Below, one piece after another: positions 1 through 8,238 of a DNA stretch of 35,406 nt (the first letter of the stretch is position 1; each line of letters opens with the position of its first letter). The stretch is from 2-02-FULL-66-14 sp037443705 (GTDB lineage: Bacteria > Pseudomonadota > Gammaproteobacteria > Burkholderiales > SG8-39), in NCBI GenBank assembly GCA_037443705.1, contig JBBINV010000043.1:1-35406 (forward strand), written 5' to 3'. The position numbers were made by a program, and so were the translations under genes. The notes beneath the pieces were generated by a model, which worked only from the letters and a program-made list of their open reading frames with translations, had not been told where the DNA came from and searched no databases.

Positions 1-304
1 GGACGCACTGATCGACCCAGTCGCCGTAGGCGAGAACGCGCTTCTGGTGACAGCTTGGGCAGAAGTAGCGCGTCTTGCAGGAGAAAGCCAGAAGGAAGTC
101 GTTGCCGCATTCGCCGCAGCGAATGCGCGCAAAGCCCCGGTGCAGGTCGCCGCACTCGAGAAAGCGCTCGAGGACGTTTCGCTCCACTGCACGGCGGATG
201 CGGCCTGAAGCTCGCAGCTCGGCGAGATGACGCCTGACGCACTGCCATAGCGGGCTGCGGCGCGGGTTGCGCGGGCGATAAAGCGCGGGCTGGCCGGAGT
301 CCAT
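1..304 (-). CDS. IS91-like transposase, N-terminal part (runs off window)
   Basis: Translating the minus strand from ATG at 304 gives an open frame of about 101 codons that leaves the window at its left edge. It contains two CxxC pairs of a zinc-binding module (CGECGND, then CKTRYFCPSCH) followed by QKRVLAYGDW. This is the usual N-terminal zinc-ribbon signature of IS91/IS801-type Y2 (HUH) rolling-circle transposases. The catalytic HUH and tyrosine motifs would lie beyond the edge, so intactness cannot be judged. A TGA lies upstream in frame with no other start codon after it, so ATG 304 is the likely start; a good ribosome site is not obvious. Family knowledge: these elements move by single-strand rolling circle and can carry adjacent DNA. 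No terminal repeat or ori/ter end was recognised between 305 and 435. Confidence 0.8.
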   Translation of the reverse strand, partial: MDSGQPALYRPRNPRRSPLWQCVRRHLAELRASGRIRRAVERNVLERFLECGDLHRGFARIRCGECGNDFLLAFSCKTRYFCPSCHQKRVLAYGDWVDQCV

Positions 305-435
305 GCCCCGGACAACGACGCTCCCTCCGGGCCGGTAGAACGGAGAGGCCGCCCGGATGGCATGGCGAACCGGCGGTCAACGCCGGCAGCGTTACGCGCG
401 TTCGAAAGGGGTTCGCGGCCGCAAGGCGCAGCTCG

Positions 436-1128
436 CTAATGGTCCCTGCTCTCGCCGAAGTAGCCCGGCGCAATCTCGGCGGCGTGGCACACGGGCGAAG
501 CGAGCGCGCTCGCCTCGCCCGCCGGCGGCTCGCCGAGGAAGGCAAGGCCCTGCGGGTCGCGGCGGTAGACGCCGCGCTCGGTGACCACCCAGTCCACCGG
601 AATGTCCCAGGGCTGCGGGTGGATGGTGGCGATTCTCGCCATTTCGTAGGCGACGCCGATCACCGCGGGCTTCTTTTCGAAATTCGCCAATGTGCGGTCG
701 AAGAATCCGCCGCCGTAGCCGAGCCGGTAGCCCGCTTCGTCCCAGCCGTTCATCGGCAGCAGCACCGCGTTCGGCACCACGATCGCGGAGTCGACCGGAT
801 ACGGGATGCCGAGCGGACCCTTGGCCATCGCGACCCCCGGGTGCCACTCGCGAAAGAGGAGCGGCTGCCGCGGCGCCGCGACGACGGGCAGCGCCGTCAA
901 CGCGCCGCGGCTGCGCAGCGTTCTTGCGATGTGGCGCGCGTCGTACTCGCCGCGGATCGGCCAGCAGAAGGCGAGCCTCGCCGCGGCAAGGCCCGGGAAG
1001 GCGCGCTCGAGGTGCGCGTCGATCCGGTGCCGGAACTCCTCGCGCGTCTCGGCGGCGAGCGCCTCGCGCGCCGCGACGAGACGCGCACGCTCGGCCTTGC
1101 GCCAGTTCTCGAATCGATCCTCATGCAT
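436..1128 (-). CDS. fau: 5-formyltetrahydrofolate cyclo-ligase
   Basis: This 230-residue cytosolic enzyme converts 5-formyltetrahydrofolate to 5,10-methenyltetrahydrofolate with ATP, returning a storage or inhibitory folate to the one-carbon pool. The hallmark substrate-loop motif GYGGGFFDR is present, as is the upstream LLPMNGWDEAGYRLG segment. Length is a little above the family's usual 180-210 residues because of a C-terminal extension rich in Ala, Glu and Pro. The frame stays open to 1419, but that stretch is antisense to slt and Arg/Cys-rich, so the ATG at 1128 (MHEDRF) is preferred. The gene is divergent from slt with 33 bp between start codons, so control elements must be short or lie inside the genes. 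Confidence 0.93.
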   Translation of the reverse strand: MHEDRFENWRKAERARLVAAREALAAETREEFRHRIDAHLERAFPGLAAARLAFCWPIRGEYDARHIARTLRSRGALTALPVVAAPRQPLLFREWHPGVAMAKGPLGIPYPVDSAIVVPNAVLLPMNGWDEAGYRLGYGGGFFDRTLANFEKKPAVIGVAYEMARIATIHPQPWDIPVDWVVTERGVYRRDPQGLAFLGEPPAGEASALASPVCHAAEIAPGYFGESRDH

Positions 1129-1149
1129 GCACGCTGCCCTGCCCGGTGC

Positions 1150-1155
1150 TAAGCT
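1150..1155 (+). promoter_or_regulatory. possible -10 element of slt
   Basis: TAAGCT (4 of 6 matches to TATAAT) is followed by six bases and then the slt ATG at 1162. This geometry would place the transcription start at the start codon. No good -35 hexamer is visible 16-18 bp upstream and there is no clear ribosome-binding site. It is listed mainly because the same arrangement recurs elsewhere in the window. Confidence 0.25.
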
Positions 1156-1161
1156 TACTCC

Positions 1162-3102
1162 ATGATTTTTCGGTCTTTCTGCTCGTTCCTGCTGCTTGTC
1201 GCGTCGATCGGCGGGAACGCGGCACCGAAAGCACCTGACGGCGATCAGGCGTTCCTCGCCGCGCACGACGCGTTTCGCACCGGAGACGCGCTTGCGCTCG
1301 CAAGGCACGCGGCGAAGCTCGAGGGCCACCTCCTTGCGCCGTATCTCGAATACTGGAGCCTGAAGCTGCGGCTGGAGGAAGCCGGCGCGCCGGAGGTGCG
1401 CGCCTACCTCCGGCGGCACGCGGGAAGCTACACCGCGGAGCGGCTGCGCGCCGACTGGCTGAAGGAGCTCGGGCGGCGCGGCGACTGGCAGACGTTCGAG
1501 CTCGAGCGCGCGCCCCTCGTGCAGGACGACCTCGAAATCCGATGCTACGCGTGGTCCGCGAGACTTGCGCGCGGCGAGGCGGACGCGTTCGACGAAGCCG
1601 AGGCGATGTGGCTCGAGCCGAAGGAGCTACCCGGGGGCTGCGCGGCGCTTGCCGACACGATGCACGAGGCGGGGCGCCTGCCTCCCGAGCGAATCTGGGC
1701 GCGCGTGCGCGTGCTCTTCGAGAGCGGACAGCTCGCCGCCGCCAAGCGCGTGCTGGGTTACCTCCCGGCCGGGGAAGCTCCCGAGGAGCGGCAACTCTCG
1801 CTTGCCGCCAGCAGCCCGCAGCGGCTGCTCGCACGGCCGCCGAAGGATCTCGAGCGGCGGCAGGTGCGCGAGATGGTGCTGTTCGCGTTCGTGCGGCTGG
1901 CGCGCACCGATCCGCGGCCTGCGGCCGAGGTGCTGAAGGGGCCGCTGGGGGCGCAGCTCCCGGAGGACGATGCGCGCTATCTCTGGGGCCGGATCGCGTA
2001 CGAGGGCGCGCGCCGGCACTTGCGCGAGGCGCTCGACTGGTACCGGGCCGCGGGCGAGACCGCGCTCGGCGATGAAAAGCTCGCGTGGAAGGCGCGCGCG
2101 GCGCTGCGCGCGCCCGACTGGGCGACGGTGCGCGAGGCGATCGACGCGATGTCGGTCGCGGCACGCCAGGATCCGGCCTGGAGCTACTGGTATGGCCGCG
2201 CGCTCGCGGCGCAGGGCGAGGCGGCGGGCGCGCGGGCGTACTTCCTGAGGATCTCGGGACAGCCGAGCTTCTACGGCTTGCTCGCAGCGGAAGAGCTTGG
2301 CGAGGCGCTCGCGATCCCGCAACCGTTCCACGCGCCGGGCGAAGCCGAGGTCGCCGCCGCGCGCGCCGAGCCCGGCATCGCGCGCGCGCTGGAGCTGATC
2401 CGGCTCGGCCTGCGCACCGAGGGAGTGCGCGAGTGGATCTTTGCGATCCGCGCCATGGACGATCCGCAGCTGCTCGCGGCGGCCGAAGTGGCGCGCCTCG
2501 CCGAAGTGTTCGATCGCGCCATCAACACCGCCGACAAGACCGCGCGCCTGCACAACTACAAGGTGCGCTTCCTCGCCCCGTTCCGCGACGTGTTCCGCGA
2601 GCAGGCGCGCAGCTTCGAGCTCGAGGAAGCGTGGGTGCTGGGGCTCGCGCGCCAGGAAAGCCGCTTCATTGCCGATGCGACCTCGTCGGCCGGCGCGAAG
2701 GGACTCATGCAGCTGATGCCTGCCACCGCGCGCTGGGTCGCGCGCCGCGTCGGCATTGCCTACTCGCGCGAGCGCGTGGCCGAGGTGCGGACCAACGTGA
2801 CGCTCGGCGTGCGCTACCTCAGGTACGTGCTCGACGAGCTCGGCCACCCGGTGCTCGCCCTGGCCGCGTACAACGCCGGTCCCTCCCGGGCGCGCCGCTG
2901 GCGCGACGCGCGGCCGCTGGAAGGGGCGGTGTACGCCGAGACGATCCCGTTCAACGAGACTCGCGACTACGTGAAGAAGGTGATGGCGAACACCGTGTTC
3001 TATGCCATGCTCCTCGGCGGCAATGCGATCGGGCTCAAGGAGCGCCTGGGCACCATCCCCGCCAAGTCGGCCGGCGAGCGCGCCGGCGAAGAGCTTCCCT
3101 GA
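1162..3102 (+). CDS. slt: soluble lytic murein transglycosylase (Slt70 type)
   Basis: This 646-residue periplasmic enzyme cleaves peptidoglycan glycan strands between MurNAc and GlcNAc to give 1,6-anhydroMurNAc ends. The N-terminus (MIFRSFCSFLLLVASIGGNA) is a signal peptide. A long Ala/Arg/Glu-rich helical region to about residue 480 matches the superhelical doughnut of Slt70. The C-terminal lysozyme-like domain has the catalytic Glu in ARQESRF, then GAKGLMQLMPATA and AYNAGPSRARRWR, all family 1 hallmarks. Length agrees with Slt70 (about 640). The start is the only sensible ATG and directly precedes the signal peptide. Downstream, the NDUFA9-like gene begins 13 bases after the stop, with its ribosome site next to the slt stop codon, so they are probably co-transcribed. 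Confidence 0.93.
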   Translation: MIFRSFCSFLLLVASIGGNAAPKAPDGDQAFLAAHDAFRTGDALALARHAAKLEGHLLAPYLEYWSLKLRLEEAGAPEVRAYLRRHAGSYTAERLRADWLKELGRRGDWQTFELERAPLVQDDLEIRCYAWSARLARGEADAFDEAEAMWLEPKELPGGCAALADTMHEAGRLPPERIWARVRVLFESGQLAAAKRVLGYLPAGEAPEERQLSLAASSPQRLLARPPKDLERRQVREMVLFAFVRLARTDPRPAAEVLKGPLGAQLPEDDARYLWGRIAYEGARRHLREALDWYRAAGETALGDEKLAWKARAALRAPDWATVREAIDAMSVAARQDPAWSYWYGRALAAQGEAAGARAYFLRISGQPSFYGLLAAEELGEALAIPQPFHAPGEAEVAAARAEPGIARALELIRLGLRTEGVREWIFAIRAMDDPQLLAAAEVARLAEVFDRAINTADKTARLHNYKVRFLAPFRDVFREQARSFELEEAWVLGLARQESRFIADATSSAGAKGLMQLMPATARWVARRVGIAYSRERVAEVRTNVTLGVRYLRYVLDELGHPVLALAAYNAGPSRARRWRDARPLEGAVYAETIPFNETRDYVKKVMANTVFYAMLLGGNAIGLKERLGTIPAKSAGERAGEELP

Positions 3103-3115
3103 GGAAGGCCACAAG

Positions 3116-4087
3116 ATGCGGCATTCGAGATTCCTGGTCGTGGGCGGCTCCGGCTTCGTAGGCCGGCATCTCGTGGCGGCGCTCGCCGCGGCGGGGGCGG
3201 AGGTCACGGTGCCGACGCGCCGGCGCGAGCGCGCCAAGCACCTCATCCTGCTGCCCACCGTGGAGGTTGCAGAGACCGACGTGCTCGCCCCCGGCGCGCT
3301 CGCCGGCCTCGCCGAGGGCTGTGACGCGGTCATCAATCTTGTCGGCGTTCTGCACAGCCGGCGCGGGCGGCGCGACGAGCGCGGACCGAACGACTACGGC
3401 CCCGATTTTGCGCGCGCGCACGTGGAGGTCCCGATGGCCGCGATCGCGGCCTGCCGCGCCGCGCGGGTGCCGAGGTTCCTGCACATGAGCGCGCTCGGCG
3501 CGGCGCGCGACGCTCCCTCGGAGTACCTGCGCTCGAAGGGCGTGGGCGAGGAAGTGGCGCTCGCCGCCGACGACCTCGCGGTCACGGTGTTCCGGCCTTC
3601 GGTGATCTTCGGGCCCGACGACCGGTTCCTGAACCTGTTCGCGCGGCTCGCGGCGTTCAGCCCGGTGCTCGCGCTCGCCGCCCCCCGCGCGCGTTTCCAG
3701 CCGGTTTATGTGGGCGACGTGGTGCAGGCGTTCGTGGCGGCGCTTCGCACGCCCGAATCCGCGGGCAGGCGCTATGACCTGTGCGGTCCCGCGGTGTACA
3801 CGCTCGAGGAACTGGTGCGTTACGCCTGCAGCGCTGCCGGCCGGGCGCGCCCCGTGATCGGGTTGCCCGACGCCCTTGCGTACCTGCAGGCCTGGGCCAT
3901 GGAGCGGCTGCCCGCGCCGCTGCTCACACGCGACAACCTGCGCTCGATGCAGGTGCCGAGCGTGTGCGATTGCCCGCTTCCGTTCGGCCTGCGGGCGACG
4001 CCTCTCGAAGCGGCGGCGCCGGCCTGGCTCTCGCCCTCGGGCGCGCGAGCCCGCTACCCGCGGTTTCGCTGGCGCGCGCGGCGCTAG
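3116..4087 (+). CDS. complex I NDUFA9-like NAD(P)-binding epimerase family protein
   Basis: This 323-residue protein is an atypical short-chain dehydrogenase. The N-terminus has a Rossmann fold signature GGSGFVG at about residues 10-16. A YxxxK pair (YLRSK) follows at about residues 137-141, and then the substrate-side region VFRPSVIFGPDDRF. It belongs to the group annotated as complex I NDUFA9 subunit-like or NAD-dependent epimerase, whose bacterial substrate is not established. The ATG at 3116 is preceded by GAGGAAG at 3101-3107 with good spacing; the frame is open further upstream but overlaps slt. It sits between slt and cca, a gene order I associate with Betaproteobacteria. Its stop precedes cca by 25 bases. 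A role in quinone or respiratory metabolism is inferred from the family name only. Confidence 0.85.
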   Translation: MRHSRFLVVGGSGFVGRHLVAALAAAGAEVTVPTRRRERAKHLILLPTVEVAETDVLAPGALAGLAEGCDAVINLVGVLHSRRGRRDERGPNDYGPDFARAHVEVPMAAIAACRAARVPRFLHMSALGAARDAPSEYLRSKGVGEEVALAADDLAVTVFRPSVIFGPDDRFLNLFARLAAFSPVLALAAPRARFQPVYVGDVVQAFVAALRTPESAGRRYDLCGPAVYTLEELVRYACSAAGRARPVIGLPDALAYLQAWAMERLPAPLLTRDNLRSMQVPSVCDCPLPFGLRATPLEAAAPAWLSPSGARARYPRFRWRARR

Positions 4088-4112
4088 AGCGGGCGATGCG
4101 CGGCCGCGGCCG

Positions 4113-5174
4113 ATGAAGGCCTACGTCGTGGGCGGAGCGGTGCGCGACGAGCTGCTCGGGCTCCCGGTCGCCGACCGCGACTGGGTGGTGGTCGGCACGA
4201 CACCCGAAGAGATGGTCGCCGCAGGGTTCAAGCCGGTCGGACGGGATTTCCCGGTATTTCTTCATCCGCGCACGCACGAGGAGTACGCGCTCGCGCGCAC
4301 CGAGCGAAAGAGCGGCCGCGGCTACCGCGGCTTCACGGTGTACGCCGCTCCCGAGGTGACCCTCGAGCAGGATCTTGCGCGGCGCGACCTCACGATCAAC
4401 GCGATGGCGAAGGCGCCGGACGGCACGCTCATCGATCCCTTCAATGGAAGAAAGGACTTGCAGGACGGCGTGCTGCGCCACGTCAGTCCCGCGTTCGCCG
4501 AGGACCCGGTGCGGATCCTGCGCGTGGCGCGCTTCGCGGCGCGCTTTCCCTTCCGGATCGCGGCCGAGACCGCGGCGCTGATGCGCCGGATGGTCGACTC
4601 GGGCGAGACCGACGCGCTCGTGCCCGAGCGCGTCTGGCAGGAGCTTTCGCGCGGTCTCGCCGAAGCGCATCCCGAGCGCATGTTCGAGGCGCTCGAAGCC
4701 TGCGGCTTGCGCGCGCGCCTGTTTCCGGAGTGGAAGACGGTGCCGAAGGCGTTCTCGGGTTCGCTCGCCGTGCGCTTCGCGCACCTGTGCTGGCCGCTGG
4801 GGCAACAGGAGCTGGACGCGATCTGCGACCGGCTGCGGGTTCCGAACGAGCCGCGCGAGCTCGCGTTGACCGCGCATCGCTGCAGGGAGTTGTTGCGGGG
4901 TGGCGTCCGGAGCGGACCCCGCGAGTTGCTGGCGCTGCTCAAGCGCGCCGATGCCTTCCGGCGGCCGGAGCGGTTTTCGGACTTGTTGCAGGTGGCGGGT
5001 CTTGCCGAGCCGGAATTCGATTCAAGACGCATAGAAGAGGCCTTTTCCGCTGCGCGTGCCGTGGACGCGGCGGCGGTGGCGCGCACGGCGCCCTCGCCCG
5101 AGCGCATTCCGGAGCTGCTGGATGCGGCGCGCGAGACCGCGATCGCCAGGGCTTGCGCAGGATCAAGTTCCTGA
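4113..5174 (+). CDS. cca: CCA-adding enzyme (tRNA nucleotidyltransferase) lacking the HD domain
   Basis: This 353-residue class II nucleotidyltransferase builds or repairs the 3' CCA of tRNAs. The catalytic head is intact: GGAVRD near residue 6, the metal-binding DxD in VADRDWVVVG, the RRDLTINAMA motif, and the neck motif RILRVARFAARF. The C-terminal half differs from the gammaproteobacterial form (about 410 residues). Where the HD phosphohydrolase should have a VHDLGK-like motif, the protein goes from RARLFPEW through VRFAHLCWPLG straight to a conserved RLRVPNEPRELA segment. The metal-binding HD pair is gone and about 35-50 residues are missing. It should therefore still add CCA but lack 2',3'-cyclic phosphodiesterase and phosphatase activity. 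The ATG at 4113 gives the canonical MKAYVVGG start; no strong ribosome site is visible. Confidence 0.93.
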   Translation: MKAYVVGGAVRDELLGLPVADRDWVVVGTTPEEMVAAGFKPVGRDFPVFLHPRTHEEYALARTERKSGRGYRGFTVYAAPEVTLEQDLARRDLTINAMAKAPDGTLIDPFNGRKDLQDGVLRHVSPAFAEDPVRILRVARFAARFPFRIAAETAALMRRMVDSGETDALVPERVWQELSRGLAEAHPERMFEALEACGLRARLFPEWKTVPKAFSGSLAVRFAHLCWPLGQQELDAICDRLRVPNEPRELALTAHRCRELLRGGVRSGPRELLALLKRADAFRRPERFSDLLQVAGLAEPEFDSRRIEEAFSAARAVDAAAVARTAPSPERIPELLDAARETAIARACAGSSS

Positions 5175-5201
5175 AGGCGCGCCGAAGGACAATCCGGCCC
5201 C

Positions 5202-6353
5202 ATGCCCGCCTTGCCCCGAAGCTTCCTTCGCATCGCCCTCGGCACGGCCGTGATCCTGGCCGCGGCTGCCGCCGCGTGGTTCCTCACGCGTCCCGGGCCG
5301 GTCGCGCTCGTGGTCGCCGTCGCGGAGCCCGGGCGGGTCGAGACCACCGTGGCGAACACGCGTGCGGGCTCGGTCGCGGCCTGCCGGCGCGCCAGGCTCG
5401 CCACGCCCCTGGGCGGACGCATCGCCAGGCTTACCGTGAAGGAGGGCGATCGCGTGAAGGAGGGCCAGCTCCTGATCGAGCTCTGGAACGATGACCTGGT
5501 CGAGCGCGAGCGGGTGGCGCGCGAGCAGCTCGCCACCGCGCGCGCGCGCGCACGCGAGGCAGCCGTGCTTGCGGACATCGCGCAGCGCGCGGCGGCGCGC
5601 ACGCGCCAGCTCCGCGACAAGGGCTTCGTGTCGGAGGACAGCGTCGATCGCGCCGAGAGCGAGGCGAAGGCGAAGCAAGCGGTGCTCGAATCCGCGCGCG
5701 CGCAGATCCAGGAGGCCGAGGCGCGGATCGGCGCTGCGCGCGCCGATACCGCGCGCACCGTGATGCGCGCGCCGTTCGCCGGGATCGTCGCCGAAGTGAA
5801 CGGCGAAGTCGGCGAATTCCTCACGCCCTCGCCGCCGGGCATCCCGACGCTGCCGGCGATCGACCTGATCGACGATTCGTGCCTCTACGTCTCGGCGCCG
5901 ATCGACGAGGTGGATGCCGCGCAGCTCAGGATCGGGATGCCGGGCCGCATCAGCCTCGATGCCTATCGCGGCAGGCACTTTCCGGGAAAGCTTCGAAGGA
6001 TTGCGCCCTACGTGCTTGCGCTAGAGAAGCAGGCGCGCACGGTGGAGGTCGAGGTGGAGTTCGATTCGCCCGGAGAATCGCGGCATCTGCTCGTCGGCTA
6101 CAGCGCGGACGTCGAGGTGATCGTGGATGCACGCGAGAACGTGCTGCGCGTGCCCACCAGCGCCCTCATGCCGGGCAATCGCGTGATGGTACTCGGCAAG
6201 GACGGAATCCTCGAGGAGCGGCGCATCGAGCCGGGCCTGTCCAACTGGGAGTACACGGAGGTGAAGTCGGGCCTCGCGCGCGGCGAGCGGGTCGTCACCT
6301 CGCTCGAGCGCGCCGGGGTGAAGGCCGGCGCGCGCGCGGCGGCCGGGAAATGA
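5202..6353 (+). CDS. MacA/HlyD-like periplasmic adaptor (membrane fusion protein)
   Basis: This 383-residue adaptor has an N-terminal membrane anchor (about residues 8-28, Ala-rich). A biotinyl-lipoyl half follows (GGRIARLTVKEGDRVKEGQLL), then an Ala/Arg/Glu-rich coiled-coil hairpin (about residues 95-190), the second lipoyl half (APFAGIVAEVNGEVGEF) and beta-barrel and membrane-proximal domains. Family members link an inner-membrane transporter to an outer-membrane channel in tripartite export. A GAAGGA sequence precedes the ATG at 5202. Its stop overlaps the start of the ATPase gene (ATGA at 6350-6353), so adaptor, ATPase and two permeases form one operon. No outer-membrane TolC-like gene is present, so the partner channel must be elsewhere. 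The substrate is unknown. Confidence 0.9.
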   Translation: MPALPRSFLRIALGTAVILAAAAAAWFLTRPGPVALVVAVAEPGRVETTVANTRAGSVAACRRARLATPLGGRIARLTVKEGDRVKEGQLLIELWNDDLVERERVAREQLATARARAREAAVLADIAQRAAARTRQLRDKGFVSEDSVDRAESEAKAKQAVLESARAQIQEAEARIGAARADTARTVMRAPFAGIVAEVNGEVGEFLTPSPPGIPTLPAIDLIDDSCLYVSAPIDEVDAAQLRIGMPGRISLDAYRGRHFPGKLRRIAPYVLALEKQARTVEVEVEFDSPGESRHLLVGYSADVEVIVDARENVLRVPTSALMPGNRVMVLGKDGILEERRIEPGLSNWEYTEVKSGLARGERVVTSLERAGVKAGARAAAGK

Positions 6354-7024
6354 TTCGTCTTGCCGGAATCGAGCGCGTGTTTCGCGTCGGCGGCGAGGAG
6401 GTGCACGCGCTTCGCGGCGTGGACCTGGAGATCGGGCGCGGCGAGTACCTTTCGATCATGGGACCCTCGGGATCGGGCAAATCCACGCTGCTCAACGTGA
6501 TCGGCCTGCTCGACCGGCCGAATGCCGGCCGCTACGAGCTCGACGGTGGCGACGTGACGGGCCTGTCAGACGTAGAGCAGGCGCGCGTGCGTCGCGAGAA
6601 GATCGGCTTCGTGTTCCAGTTCTTCCACCTGGTGCCGCGGCTCACCGCGGCGCAGAACATCGAGCTGCCGATGACGCTCGCCGGAATCGACCCGCAGGAG
6701 CGCCGCGCGCGCCTCGCGAAGCTCCTCTCGCAGTACGGGCTGGAGGCGCGCGCGCGCCACCGGCCGGACCAGCTCTCCGGGGGGCAGTGCCAGCGCGTGG
6801 CGATCGCGCGCGCGATGTCGATGCGCCCTTCCGTGATCCTCGCCGACGAGCCCACCGGGAACCTCGACCGCCACACCGGGCAGGAGGTGATGGCGGTGCT
6901 CGAGCGCGTGCACCACGACGGCGGCACGGTGATCCTGGTCACGCACGATCCCGAGATCGGCGCGCGCGCGCACCGGCGCCTGCGCATGGTCGACGGCGCG
7001 ATAGTGGGCGACGAGCGGAGCTGA
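6350..7024 (+). CDS. ABC transporter ATP-binding protein (MacB/LolD type)
   Basis: This 224-residue stand-alone nucleotide-binding subunit has Walker A GPSGSGKST near residue 38, a Q-loop (FVFQFFHLVPRL), signature LSGGQCQRVAIARA, Walker B VILADEPTGNLD and the switch His in LVTHDPE. The DEPTGNLD and FQFFHL patterns place it with MacB, LolD and FtsE-type ATPases of the type VII (mechanotransmission) ABC superfamily. It energises the two FtsX-like permeases encoded immediately downstream. ATG 6350 overlaps the adaptor stop by four bases, and only one base separates its stop from the next gene, so translational coupling is likely. The signature has Cys in place of the more usual Arg or Gln after LSGGQ, a tolerated variant. 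Confidence 0.92.
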   Translation: MIRLAGIERVFRVGGEEVHALRGVDLEIGRGEYLSIMGPSGSGKSTLLNVIGLLDRPNAGRYELDGGDVTGLSDVEQARVRREKIGFVFQFFHLVPRLTAAQNIELPMTLAGIDPQERRARLAKLLSQYGLEARARHRPDQLSGGQCQRVAIARAMSMRPSVILADEPTGNLDRHTGQEVMAVLERVHHDGGTVILVTHDPEIGARAHRRLRMVDGAIVGDERS

Positions 7025-7025
7025 C

Positions 7026-8234
7026 GTGCGTTTCGCGGACCTGCTCGAATTCGCCTGGCGCGTGGTGCGTGGCTACCGCTCGCGGACGTTCCTCATCCTG
7101 CTCGCGATGGGCATCGGCGTCGCCGCGGTGGTGGCGGTGAGCACGCTCGGCGAGGGCGCGCGCCTGTACGTGGTGAGCCAGTTCGGGTCTCTCGGAACCA
7201 ATCTCGTCGTCGTGCTGCCGGGTCGCAGCGAAACCGCAGGGGCGATGCCGGGCGTGCTGCTCGGCAAGACGCCGCGCGACCTCACGGTGGAGGATGCGAT
7301 CGCGTTGAAGCGCAGCAACGCGATCCGGCGCCTCGCTCCGCTCATTGTGGGCGCGGGGGACGTGCGCGCCGGGGCGCGCGTTCGCGAAACCCCGGTGCTC
7401 GGTACGACCGCGGAGCTGCTCGAGATCCGCCACATGGAAGTGGCGCAGGGCAGGTTCCTGCCCGCCGGCGACCCGCGCGAGAGCCACCCCGTCACCGTCA
7501 TCGGCGGGAAAGTCGCCTCGGAGCTCTTCCGGGGGCGCTCGCCGCTCGGGGAGTGGCTGCGCATCGGCGACCGGCGCTTCCGCGTCGTAGGAGTGCTCGC
7601 GGCGCAGGGCGAGTCGCTCGGCTTCAACACCGACGAGATCGTCATCGTGCCGCTCGCCGCGGCGCAGGCGCTGTTCAATACCGAAGCGCTCTTCCGGATC
7701 CTGGTGGAGGCGAAGAGCCGCGAGGCGATCGCGCCCGCGCAGGCCGACGTTGAGGAAATCCTGCGCGAGCGCCACGAAGGCAAGCGCGACGTGACCGTGA
7801 TCACGCAGGACGCGGTGCTCGCGACCTTCGACCGGATCCTGCGCGCGCTCACGCTCGCCGTGGGGGGGCTCGCCGCGATCAGCCTGGCGGTGGCGGGCAT
7901 CCTGATCATGAACGTGATGCTTATCTCGGTGACGCAGCGCCGGCGCGAGATCGGGCTCCTGAAGGCGCTCGGCGCCACGCCCGGCCAGATCCGCGCCGCC
8001 TTCTTTACCGAAGCGGTGCTGCTTGCGCTCGGCGGCGCGGTGGTCGGGCTCGCGGCGGGCAAGCTCGGCCAGATGCTCATCGGGCAACTGTATCCGGCGA
8101 TCCCTTTCACGCCGCCGTGGTGGGCGCTCATCGCCGCGCCGGTCACCGCCGTAGCGACCTCGGTGGTGTTCTCGGTCGCGCCGGCGCGCCGCGCCGCGCG
8201 CCTCGACCCGGTGCAGGCGCTGTCGCAGCGCTAG
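7026..8234 (+). CDS. MacB-like ABC permease 1
   Basis: This 402-residue permease shows MacB/FtsX topology. The first membrane helix (about residues 20-40, FLILLAMGIGVAAVVAV) is followed by a large periplasmic MacB_PCD-type domain. Three C-terminal helices follow (LAVGGLAAISLAVAGILIMN; a region near 325-345; a last one near 370-390). The coupling segment TQRRREIGLLKALGATPGQIR is a strong family marker. The start is GTG at 7026, one base after the ATPase stop. It is followed after four bases by a paralogous permease. The pair would form a heterodimer with the ATPase, unlike MacB itself where ATPase and permease are fused and homodimeric. The substrate is unknown; candidates by family are peptides, lipoproteins, lipids or macrolide-like compounds. 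Confidence 0.9.
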   Translation: MRFADLLEFAWRVVRGYRSRTFLILLAMGIGVAAVVAVSTLGEGARLYVVSQFGSLGTNLVVVLPGRSETAGAMPGVLLGKTPRDLTVEDAIALKRSNAIRRLAPLIVGAGDVRAGARVRETPVLGTTAELLEIRHMEVAQGRFLPAGDPRESHPVTVIGGKVASELFRGRSPLGEWLRIGDRRFRVVGVLAAQGESLGFNTDEIVIVPLAAAQALFNTEALFRILVEAKSREAIAPAQADVEEILRERHEGKRDVTVITQDAVLATFDRILRALTLAVGGLAAISLAVAGILIMNVMLISVTQRRREIGLLKALGATPGQIRAAFFTEAVLLALGGAVVGLAAGKLGQMLIGQLYPAIPFTPPWWALIAAPVTAVATSVVFSVAPARRAARLDPVQALSQR

Positions 8235-8238
8235 CGCG

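Noticed and set aside
305..435. terminal repeat or second gene beside the transposase
   Set aside because: Short frames here are Arg-rich shadows and no inverted repeat or conserved end sequence was found.
1129..1161. 6S RNA gene, often found near the 5-FCL gene
   Set aside because: Only 33 bases separate the 5-FCL and slt start codons, far too short for 6S RNA (about 180 bases).
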